From Beroe ovata (taxonomy: Eukaryota; Ctenophora; Nuda; Beroida; Beroidae), in assembly GCA_946803715.1 (NCBI GenBank), contig CAMPET010000121.1:156007-166078 (forward strand): 10,072 nucleotides of DNA, written 5' to 3'. Within the stretch, counting starts at the first letter, position 1. The number at the start of each line of letters is the position of its first letter. Shown here in pieces: positions 6,201-10,072 of this stretch. A program made the position numbers and the translations under genes. The notes beneath the pieces were generated by a model. That model did not search any database. It saw only the letters and a list, made by a program, of their open reading frames with translations, and was not told the DNA's origin.

Positions 6201-7402
6201 AAAACTGCGCCCTGTTGAGAGTATGAGTGAAAACCTGATTGGATTACTCATTGTATTTGGACCCAGTTGCGATTTTAAAAATTGAAAGCGAATCAAACCG
6301 CAAAGATTCTGGGAAACTTATTCGGATCACTCGATATCGCGTGATATGACCGCATGACAATTGACAAGCCATGACATGAGTGCCCCACTGTTATCATAGT
6401 CAAACACCGAGTTCACAATATATTCGTGTCTGCTTTAGGAAGCTGATGAAAGAGGGGTCCCCTGATGTGGGGCCCTAACTGAGAGGGTCCCCTGTAAGTG
6501 TATCATAGGGATCACACATAGTGAACCCCGCATTCTCCCAGCTGTTTGACGATAGAGTAAGCAGGTTGACATTTGAGTTCATGGGTGACGAAGTGAGTAG
6601 GTGTGAGCCGTGTTTTCATAATGTGGATCCGGGTTCACTGATATTACAGTGTAAACTCTATACAAGCATGGGGGCAATACGTGTTGGTTCGTGGCGTTCG
6701 ATGGGTCGTGATTGTGTACGATTTGATAATTGGGCGTGGGGCTTTTCCGTGATTTCACTGTGAATTTAATTGTGCTTTTCAAAGTTGAGTGTCAAAGCCA
6801 ATTATCCCTAGATATCATGTGTCATTGAAAAGAACTCTGAAGCATTCAAGAACTCAAGTGCGTGTTCGCTCACGCATCACGCTAACGCGTCACACGTTGC
6901 TAACAGGACTTGGCGTTTCCAGGGCGGCAAGACATACGATGAGTTGATAAAGGAGCATTTCTGCGAAGGAGGAGTATCGAGTTTGGATGACGAGCTGGCA
7001 AAGTACTCCAAGAAGTACCCATACGAAACCCTCAAACAGAGGATTGTACCAGAGGGTGTGGATGTGGTTAACAAAGAGGTATATGTGCATTGTGCGGTTA
7101 AAACATTCGGATTTCAACCACATCAAAGTTCAAATTATTGCTTCACTATCTTCAGATTAACCATGGTTTCCAATTCCATTTCGGACTGCCAATTATTCAT
7201 TCAAGCTACTCTATATTGGATTCAACACTCATTGACAACACTCAATATATTGGATTCAACACTCATTGACAACTCAATGATTTCGCAGAGATATTTGGAG
7301 GATGCTGAGTTCGAGGATATATTCGGCATGACCCTCGAGGAGTACGACAAACTTCCCAAGTGGAAACAAATCCGAGCCAAGAAAATGGTGAAACTCTTCT
7401 GA
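158..7402 (+). CDS. VIL1-like: Villin-type actin-binding protein (gelsolin repeats G2-end to G6 plus headpiece), 3' part, 12 exons
   Basis: Coding segments are 158-265, 726-826, 970-1147, 1741-2010, 2127-2270, 2368-2602, 2786-2931, 4731-4818, 5110-5342, 5589-5780, 6923-7078 and 7289-7402. Joined, they give 1965 nt, an unbroken frame of 654 residues plus TGA. In order they match the end of gelsolin repeat G2 (residues 1-60), G3 (about 63-155), the G3-G4 linker, G4 (about 220-330), G5 (about 350-425), G6 (about 455-565), a short linker and a villin headpiece (about 590-654). Diagnostic strings include LYTY in G4, LNSND in G5, NFNQDDL and FVWVGKGA in G6, and LPKWKQ in the headpiece. Family knowledge: villins bind, cap, sever and bundle F-actin under calcium and phosphoinositide control; the headpiece gives the second filament site needed for bundling. 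Six repeats plus headpiece occur in villin, advillin and some invertebrate relatives, so orthology to one vertebrate paralog is not resolved. G1 and most of G2 are outside the window. Confidence 0.95.
266..725 (+). other. villin intron 1, no gene
   Basis: This 460-nt intron has GTATAT and CCCACAG borders. It holds an 18-bp direct repeat with one mismatch (CCTTATCTCAATACAACA at 453-470, and 480-497) and a perfect 7-bp stem, 5-nt loop hairpin (606-624, GGTGTCA/TGACACC). Nothing coding was seen. Confidence 0.8.
726..826 (+). CDS. VIL1-like: villin exon b: G2-G3 linker and start of G3
   Basis: The acceptor is CCCACAG at 719-725. The donor is chosen as GTTAGT at 827 rather than GTATAT at 831, because only the first leaves two bases (CA) that join to the G at 970 and restore L-Y-Q-V-C-D, the family's LY(H/K/Q)VSD block. 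The exon is 101 nt and ends in phase 2. The linker is acidic (GGDDEIAEK), as is usual in gelsolin-family proteins. Confidence 0.88.
906..945. repeat. 20-bp perfect tandem duplication in villin intron 2
   Basis: CACTTATGTTGTCATGGCAA occurs twice with no difference at 906-925 and 926-945, inside the 143-nt intron and 25 bases before its acceptor. The identity implies a recent duplication. Confidence 0.95.
970..1147 (+). CDS. VIL1-like: villin exon c: core of gelsolin repeat G3
   Basis: Starts after CCCGCAG with one base completing the split Gln codon. It encodes the G3 core, with [11 protein letters not shown] and the following VYAWIGKGA strand, then the long helix [12 protein letters not shown]. 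The DD pair and the helix Glu sit where the type-II calcium ligands of gelsolin repeats lie. The donor is the non-canonical CAG|GCAAGT. Confidence 0.92.
1148..1740 (+). other. villin intron 3, GC-AG type
   Basis: This 593-nt intron begins CAG|GCAAGT and ends CATCCCTACAG. The GC donor is required: both flanking exons are phase 0, and the nearby GT at 1152 would shift the frame. Within it the 13-mer TTGCACGTGCTCA occurs at 1158-1170 and 1188-1200, a 17-bp near-perfect palindrome centres on 1334, and a 15-bp direct repeat (ATTCAGTAATAATTG) lies at 1386-1400 and 1404-1418. No coding signal was seen. Confidence 0.85.
1741..2010 (+). CDS. VIL1-like: villin exon d: end of G3 and G3-G4 linker
   Basis: This 270-nt, phase 0 exon encodes the last part of G3, including the KGYPSWT and [15 protein letters not shown] blocks (villin: KGYPPST-like, then FQQLFQKW). 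It continues with the long linker ending DDGSGKIK, which corresponds to villin's DDGSG block just before G4. The donor is AAG|GTATGC at 2011. Confidence 0.95.
2127..2270 (+). CDS. VIL1-like: villin exon e: first half of G4
   Basis: The acceptor is GTCTCAG at 2120-2126 and the donor CTG|GTACGT at 2271. The 48 codons encode IWRVENFEL through [10 protein letters not shown] to FITYFWL. The GD before the SYIVLYTY strand is the expected calcium-ligand position of a gelsolin repeat. Confidence 0.95.
2368..2602 (+). CDS. VIL1-like: villin exon f: second half of G4 and G4-G5 junction
   Basis: Begins after TTCCCAG with [13 protein letters not shown], the long helix of G4 (villin: GSQASQDEITASA). It continues through [15 protein letters not shown] and the QGG turn, and ends with a Gly/Asn/Gln-rich insert (about 2556-2602) longer than the usual G4-G5 connection. 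It ends in phase 1 at G|GTAAAC. Confidence 0.94.
2738..2752. repeat. C homopolymer with an ambiguous base
   Basis: A run of C with a single N at 2742, in intron 6 and about 30 bases before the acceptor at 2785. The N and the run length are probably unreliable; no coding base is affected. Confidence 0.9.
2786..2931 (+). CDS. VIL1-like: villin exon g: first half of G5
   Basis: Starts after GATTTTAG with GT completing a Gly codon. It encodes [11 protein letters not shown], a typical RLFxV strand, then [11 protein letters not shown] and the YIWYGK strand. The donor AAG|GTAAGT is the strongest in the gene and opens the large intron that holds the antisense receptor. Confidence 0.94.
3357..3546. 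repeat. 28-31 bp minisatellite overlapping the receptor C-terminus
   Basis: About 6.5 head-to-tail copies of a unit beginning GGTCTCTCCTCACTATGCGT. Copies start at 3357, 3385, 3413, 3441 (30 bp, more diverged), 3471, 3499 (31 bp, with a GAT insertion) and 3530 (partial). The last two copies share the GAT insertion and are the ones nearest to and inside the receptor gene. The receptor stop codon lies in the sixth copy; the rest would be 3' UTR or flank. Confidence 0.92.
3514..4425 (-). CDS. Divergent rhodopsin-like seven-transmembrane receptor nested antisense in a villin intron
   Basis: An uninterrupted 303-codon frame, from ATG with G at -3 and +4 to TAG. Seven hydrophobic segments lie at about residues 22-46, 55-78, 97-122, 139-160, 187-208, 221-243 and 257-278. 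The N-terminus has an N-glycosylation sequon at N10 and no clear signal peptide, as is common in class A GPCRs. Class A marks are N39 in TM1, S-D66-L in TM2 and YNP (273-274) in TM7, followed by a basic helix-8 region SSQVRRRI. Departures are MRF in place of DRY, no CWxP in TM6, NPLVL in place of NPxxY, and no cysteine in the TM3 start or second extracellular loop. It should be a plasma-membrane receptor; ligand and G-protein partner cannot be read from the sequence. It lies wholly inside villin intron 7. Its last nine codons and stop fall in a tandem repeat. Confidence 0.85.
   Translation of the reverse strand: MAVFPPPYHNNTDTTVNNLFNYGFGVLLTIILSLSLALNILAFTTLYKVYKPGLTKVLYLTLIISDLVYSLVKNPYAINNLLNPRVKAGQPLIEATAFQLAVAEVSWITVKVSINSIFGISTMRFMKMVFPWIYGQYRTIYYSLTLVPMGLIAAYSIATEVNLLWDPRYLWDPTTQDIQIDDFPLYWPPVFVPAGLSFVFSIATIVKLRADTLSDTSIQKRASVTIVLLSLGNLTWLGETLWTAYTDRMEPMARVCCDFTAYVVIPGTMAMYNPLVLCTRSSQVRRRITTWIEGEDQRPLLHA
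4468..4527 (-). other. Possible 60-nt 5' UTR intron of the receptor gene
   Basis: Reading the minus strand, a GTATGT donor starts at 4527, and a pyrimidine-rich run ending TTTCACTTTACAG finishes at 4468, 42 nt before the receptor ATG. Splicing would join a leader exon at about 4528-4570. That leader carries a short upstream ATG (4548) that would read nine codons to a stop just after the junction. This rests on splice-signal quality alone. Confidence 0.35.
4731..4818 (+). CDS. VIL1-like: villin exon h: G5 long helix
   Basis: Preceded by a long CT tract and CTCACAG. It encodes [17 protein letters not shown], directly continuing the G5 strand-helix motif (villin: GKGCSGDEREMAKMV). It ends in phase 1 at TCAG|GTATCC, eight bases before a minisatellite starts. 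Confidence 0.93.
4827..5066. repeat. 20-bp minisatellite filling villin intron 8
   Basis: About 11.7 copies of the 20-mer TGTCTCCATAGTGATTCACA. All units are 20 bp except the ninth (4987-5012), which has a 6-bp internal duplication. Variants differ at a few fixed positions (GAGACACA, GATACACA, GATTCACA). The array takes up about 82 percent of the 291-nt intron, starts eight bases after the donor and stops about 43 bases before the acceptor. The minus strand is open through the array only because a 20-bp unit cycles through all three frames. Confidence 0.95.
5110..5342 (+). CDS. VIL1-like: villin exon i: end of G5 and first half of G6
   Basis: Encodes the [19 protein letters not shown] block that closes G5, then [19 protein letters not shown] and [19 protein letters not shown] of G6. 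The FNQDDL-EDDV stretch is close to villin. The donor is TAC|GTGAGT at 5343. Confidence 0.95.
5418..5554. repeat. CTCAC-rich low-complexity tract in villin intron 9
   Basis: Irregular CCTCA/CTCAC pentamer-hexamer repeats, almost free of G, fill the middle of the 246-nt intron and end about 35 bases before its acceptor. The other strand is GTGAGG-rich. The plus-strand frame rich in T, P, H and S is a product of the repeat up to exon j. Confidence 0.9.
5589..5780 (+). CDS. VIL1-like: villin exon j: second half of G6
   Basis: Starts after CTCTTTGCAG. The 64 codons encode [17 protein letters not shown], the long helix, the DPSGR turn, the [15 protein letters not shown] strand and the closing AWDPRKWS, nearly the same as villin's AWDPFKWS. 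The donor is TCG|GTAAGT. A transcript reading through here would give a headpiece-less, gelsolin-like protein, though nothing shows that one is made. Confidence 0.96.
5781..6922 (+). other. villin intron 10
   Basis: This 1142-nt intron separates the G6 exon from the headpiece exon. It contains the long inverted repeat at 5821-5914 and a GGGGTCCCC-type cluster at 6451-6495. The latter has an acceptor-like TTTAG before it and GTAAGT after it, but every phase meets a stop. An 80-codon frame at 6521-6763 has no recognisable domain and is treated as chance. Confidence 0.85.
5821..5914. repeat. Imperfect 28-bp inverted repeat, probable MITE or hairpin element
   Basis: The left arm 5821-5848 and the reverse complement of the right arm 5887-5914 agree at 24 of 28 positions, with a 38-bp spacer. 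The arms begin GGGAATGCC and include GGCGGGAATACCC. Being GC-rich in an AT-richer intron, it would fold stably as RNA. It lies 40 bases after the donor of intron 10. No target-site duplication was identified. Confidence 0.75.
6923..7078 (+). CDS. VIL1-like: villin exon k: linker and N-terminal headpiece subdomain
   Basis: The acceptor is GTTTCCAG at 6915-6922; an AG at 6905-6906 is excluded because that frame stops within a few codons. The 52 residues start GGKTYDEL (villin: NTKSYEDL), run through an acidic then basic linker somewhat shorter than villin's, and enter the headpiece at YPYETLKQ and [10 protein letters not shown]. The final KE aligns with villin headpiece K38-E39, both part of the actin-binding surface. 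Confidence 0.92.
7212..7277. repeat. 34-bp tandem duplication before the last villin acceptor
   Basis: TATATTGGATTCAACACTCA begins copies at 7212 and 7246. The second copy is shorter by two bases near its end and stops about a dozen bases before the acceptor at 7288. The likely branch-point region of intron 11 is therefore duplicated. Confidence 0.9.
7289..7402 (+). CDS. VIL1-like: villin exon l: C-terminal headpiece subdomain and stop
   Basis: The 37 residues plus TGA match the three-helix headpiece core with no gap. The three core aromatic positions are F, F and Y (villin F47, F51, F58). GMT, LPKWKQ, KK and the terminal LF are kept. Tyr in place of the third Phe is conservative. The KKEK crown of villin reads KKMV here, so two charged positions are lost while K65, K70, K71 and F76 equivalents remain. 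Confidence 0.96.
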   Translation, partial: RYLEDAEFEDIFGMTLEEYDKLPKWKQIRAKKMVKLF

Positions 7403-8342
7403 AGAGAAGGGAGGACATGGTCATGGTCATGTGATCTCGTACATGGAGGAATTGTACTCGGTACAATGGACAGTTTGAGTTAAGATACTCAGCAAGGAAT
7501 CGTCCAAACACAGGTGGATTGCTATCATGTGATGGAGTGGATGTCACAGCGCAGCTCCTATCACATGAGTCAGTCATTGAGTGATAAGATGGGGATCTCG
7601 AATGGGACAGAGAAGTTGAGATTCGCGTTAATATTCATATGCTGATTGCTGATATGAGCGTAACTCATACGGATGAAGAAGGAGTGAACTAATTCAGAAA
7701 TTATTTTCTATTCGATTCTGTGAATCTTTAGTAGTTTAGAACTGACTGTGACTGTACACACTTCAGTTACAGTTACAGCGCAGAGCATGGCTCATGGAGT
7801 GTAGCTTGTAACTTGTCTCACGGTCACAATGTTCAGAGCAGGGTTTAAAAAATATCATACGTGCGTGAAATTGAACTTGAATGTTGAAGGTTACATTTTT
7901 AGATGCAACTGCAAGGTGAAACTGAAAAGACCGAAATTTTGTTTCACTCATTTATTTGCTAATTTCATATCTTCATGCTTAATGCTTCAAGTTTATGATG
8001 ATTTTAACTGTCAACTCGAATTGTGAACCAAGTTGCTTTTTACTTATACTGTAGCTTTAAGAGTTTTGATTTCCAATTCTTATGAATATGACTTATTAAT
8101 ATTATTGTTGAAGTAAGAGTATACTTTTGCACAAATTCAAAATCAAATGATTTTATTTGTAACAATTCAATATCAACATTGATTGATCTCTCATAGCTAA
8201 GCTAAGATAAGCAAATAACTTAATCTGTCCAGTGTTCATGTCAGAATCAATATCATATGTTATTTCACAGTCATATCTGTGATCTGACCTTGCTGGATGT
8301 TTTCCTGTCCACTATGCACTAGCTATTTCTGCCGAGCGTCAA
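7403..8342. other. villin 3' flank, no gene seen
   Basis: Begins as 3' UTR after TGA at 7402. No AATAAA or ATTAAA was found on the plus strand in the first several hundred bases, so the poly(A) site is not located. On the minus strand AATAAA occurs near 7950 and 8153, too far from the right-edge exon to assign. The open frames here are short and have no family signature. Confidence 0.7.
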
Positions 8343-8479
8343 TTGTGGGGTTTTTCCCTACCGTCGGCGCGGCGCAATTGTCATTCCGCCCGACGCCTTG
8401 CCAGGGCCGATAATTATAAATTTAAAATCCCGCGCCGCCAGCATATAGCAAGTGGCAAGGGTAGGGTGAAATGCTACAA
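8343..8479. mobile_element. Small non-autonomous TIR element, copy 1
   Basis: This 137-bp sequence starts TTGTGGGGTTTTTCCCTACC and ends with the complement of TTGTAGCATTTCACCCTACC, so the ends are about 20-bp inverted repeats with a shared CCCTACC core. Flanks are AGCGTCAA (8335-8342) and AGCGTCAG (8480-8487), a candidate 8-bp target duplication with one mismatch. In reverse orientation its subterminal sequence matches copy 2. There is no coding capacity. An 8-bp duplication is known for hAT and some other superfamilies, but the termini alone do not assign it. Confidence 0.75.
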
Positions 8480-8990
8480 AGCGTCAGCACCTCGTGGACA
8501 GATAACATCCGGCAAGATGAGTTCAGAATCAGATAACATCTGAGTCTGACAGTGACACATTTGTGCACACGTTGCGCGCCCCTGTTCTACTCAGTGATCT
8601 GAAAAGTCGTAGAAACCACGGAGACGCGCAGCGCGCGCGGAGTATTTGGGTCACGCAGCGCGGGAACAGACACATTGTAGGATTTCACCCTACCCTTGCT
8701 GGCGGGATTTTATCCCGGGGCGGATTGAAAATCGCGCGCACCGACGGTAGGGTAAAATCCTACAACTGACAGTGACACACTGTCCAATTCCATGTCAGTG
8801 TGTCAGAAGGGGCACACAGTGCCGGGCGGAAAGAAAAAGACGCGCAATTTTGAATTTGCACTTGCAGTGGAACTGGAAACTGCTCAAGCAGTAGCACATA
8901 ACACATTTTTACGGATCGGGATTGAAATACACAATTGCGCGGAATACGATTGCGCGTTTTGTTTCATTCCTTTCGCCTTCTCCTTCTAGT
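8480..8990. other. CpG-rich patch between and after the TIR elements; possible degraded coding or promoter DNA
   Basis: GC-rich with many CGCG and GCGC steps, unlike the AT-rich DNA on both sides. A 14-mer, CTGACAGTGACACA, occurs at 8546 and 8766; in the same sense both would read D-S-D-T. The second leads into an ATG-started frame 8792-8989 (65 residues, with a basic KKKTR run) that matches no family I recognise. The first leads into an open frame 8542-8766 that runs through TIR copy 2. This could be a broken transposon gene, a promoter CpG island, or chance. Confidence 0.35.
8675..8765. mobile_element. Small non-autonomous TIR element, copy 2
   Basis: A 91-bp element with 20-bp terminal inverted repeats, TTGTAGGATTTCACCCTACC on the left and the same with one change (T for C) on the right. 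Inside are CTTGCTGGCGGGATTTTA near the left end and GCGCGCACCGACGG near the right, both found in inverted order in copy 1. The flanks (CAGACACA and CTGACAGT) do not form a convincing target duplication. Confidence 0.8.
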
Positions 8991-9727
8991 TCTATGTGAC
9001 AGTAACATGTAACACATAATCATATTATCATGTGTTGATATTCATATTTAGTCTAAGCCATACTTGAACTTCATAATCATACCGGTAACCTCTGTAAAGT
9101 GTTTCGAATTCGCTACGCGAAACTCAGACAATGACCAATGACAATGACCATTGCCACATTTCATTTTCATCCCTTTTTTCAGTTCAGAATCACTCTGCAC
9201 TCAAAGTGAAAGAAAGAGGAGTTTCACCGTGAACTTTTAGCTACTCCAACTTCAAGTTCACTCTCTCATTCATTCTCTCATGTTCATTCTCTCATGTTCA
9301 TTCTCTCATGTCGCTTGCAGTTGCAGTTGCAGCAACTCGCACCGCATCCTCCCAGTCCCTCAGACAAATTCAGTGATTTTTCAAGATGGGACTAAAATGA
9401 CGGGAGTTGGTTTTGGAGCCTAGTCTCCTGGCACTCCGTTGAGCATTGGCCGGGAGAGTGGAAGAGACCGCTGCAGTCACATCTGCGGAATCCCTCCTCT
9501 TCGAGACCACCGCGGTACTATTGTTTCTGATACCTGATCAGAATACTGTCAGTGTCACTATAATCCGTATGGTGCTGCGCTAATCATTCTGTGGATCAAT
9601 GCCGGGTAGGCTGCACAGTGCACACGTTCAATTTCATTTTTTAGATAGAAATTGAAGATTCTCTGCAAATAAGAATCACAAGTGAAGAAAAGCTCACGAT
9701 GAATTAGGAAATTTTAACCCACTTGAG
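8990..9727. other. Flanking DNA between the TIR-element region and the right-edge exon
   Basis: Mostly unique. It contains an imperfect 26-bp palindrome (about 9011-9036), three copies of the 14-mer ATTCTCTCATGTTC (9272-9310, last partial), and three TTGCAG hexamers (9315-9332). No gene was recognised. Part should be 3' UTR of the minus-strand gene. Confidence 0.6.
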
Positions 9728-9916
9728 TTAACTGAGTATGTCCGAGCAGACATGGCCATGGACGAATATCTCGTATTTCTTTGAGAAGGGGGACAGGGGC
9801 TTGTGTTTGGCAGGACAATCAGTCTCCAGTGCTTCCAGCCCAGGATATTGCTCACAGCAGTGACCAGAACCTGGATATCTAGCGCCAGGGACTGTACCGA
9901 CAGTGGGACTCCACCA
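9728..9916 (-). CDS. Probable last coding exon of an unidentified gene, partial
   Basis: On the minus strand a TG-rich intron ends ATTCCCGTACGCAG, giving an acceptor at 9917. From the first base (phase 0) a frame of 62 codons runs to TAA at 9728; its end reads SPFSKKYEIFVHGHVCSDIL, which looks like genuine protein. A second frame (phase 1) stays open to TGA at 9694 and has a coding-like, hydrophobic first half (SVQSLALDIQVLVTAVSNIL). Which is real depends on the missing upstream exon, and an indel joining the two is possible. I do not recognise the family. The gene is convergent with the villin gene. Confidence 0.45.
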   Translation of the reverse strand, partial: WWSPTVGTVPGARYPGSGHCCEQYPGLEALETDCPAKHKPLSPFSKKYEIFVHGHVCSDILS

Positions 9917-9940
9917 CTGCGTACGGGAATGTGTGTGTTA

Positions 9941-10072
9941 GCACAGACACACACGCACACACTACACAGACACACACTACACAGACACAGACACAGACAC
10001 ACACACACACTACACAGACACATACACACATACACACATACACATACACACACATACACAGACACACACACA
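9941..10072. repeat. CA-rich microsatellite, right edge
   Basis: An interrupted (CA)n tract with CACAGACA, CTACACA and CATACA variants running to the window edge. On the minus strand it reads TG-rich and ends just upstream of the putative acceptor at 9917, so it would be intronic for the right-edge gene. The minus-strand open frame made of V and C codons here is a repeat artefact. Confidence 0.95.

Noticed and set aside
6438-6496. Possible cassette exon in intron 10 (TTTAG before, GTAAGT after)
   Set aside because: All three phases run into a stop, and exons 5589-5780 and 6923-7078 already join in phase with villin-like continuity (KWS to the TYDEL block).
6521-6763. 80-codon plus-strand frame in intron 10
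   Set aside because: It has no family signature and no convincing splice sites that would join it in frame, and it lies inside an intron whose flanks are continuous in villin.
9879-10071. Minus-strand frames rich in V and C, and similar plus-strand frames at 2-231
   Set aside because: These are translations of TG/CA microsatellites, not proteins. Only the part after the acceptor in each case can be coding.
1-10072. tRNA, rRNA or bacterial-type operon features
   Set aside because: No B-box-like or cloverleaf sequence was found by eye, and the spliced animal genes make ribosome binding sites and operons irrelevant.

Overview
The window is eukaryotic and animal. It contains most of a multi-exon gene whose spliced product has the gelsolin-repeat plus villin-headpiece architecture, a seven-transmembrane receptor gene on the opposite strand inside one of its introns, GT/CA microsatellites at both ends, several minisatellites, and small palindromic transposon-like elements. 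Introns are short (97 to 1799 nt). One N at 2742, inside a C-run, points to a draft assembly. The species cannot be fixed from sequence alone; an invertebrate, possibly an early-branching one such as a sponge, fits the compact introns and divergent receptor, but this is inference.

Layout. 1-157: TG-rich microsatellite and the 3' end of an intron. 158-7402 (+): twelve coding exons of a villin-type gene. They join in frame to 1965 nt (654 residues plus stop), covering the end of gelsolin repeat G2, then G3, G4, G5, G6 and the C-terminal headpiece. The 5' part (G1 and most of G2, about 230 residues by comparison with villin) lies left of the window. All introns are GT-AG except intron 3, which uses a GC donor. 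2932-4730: the largest intron, hosting an antisense single-coding-exon GPCR (3514-4425, 303 residues) whose last codons and stop lie inside a 28-31 bp tandem repeat. 4819-5109: an intron made mostly of a 20-bp minisatellite. 5821-5914: a long imperfect inverted repeat in intron 10. 7403-9727: intergenic or 3' flanking DNA, containing two inverted copies of one small TIR element (8343-8479 and 8675-8765) in a CpG-rich patch. 9728-9916 (-): probable last coding exon of a third, unidentified gene transcribed toward the villin gene, with its upstream intron again TG-rich in the sense direction.

Functionally, the villin-type protein is predicted to be a calcium-regulated actin severing, capping and bundling protein. 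The receptor is an unrelated guest gene, and nothing in the sequence links its function to actin. The villin gene and the right-edge gene are convergent.
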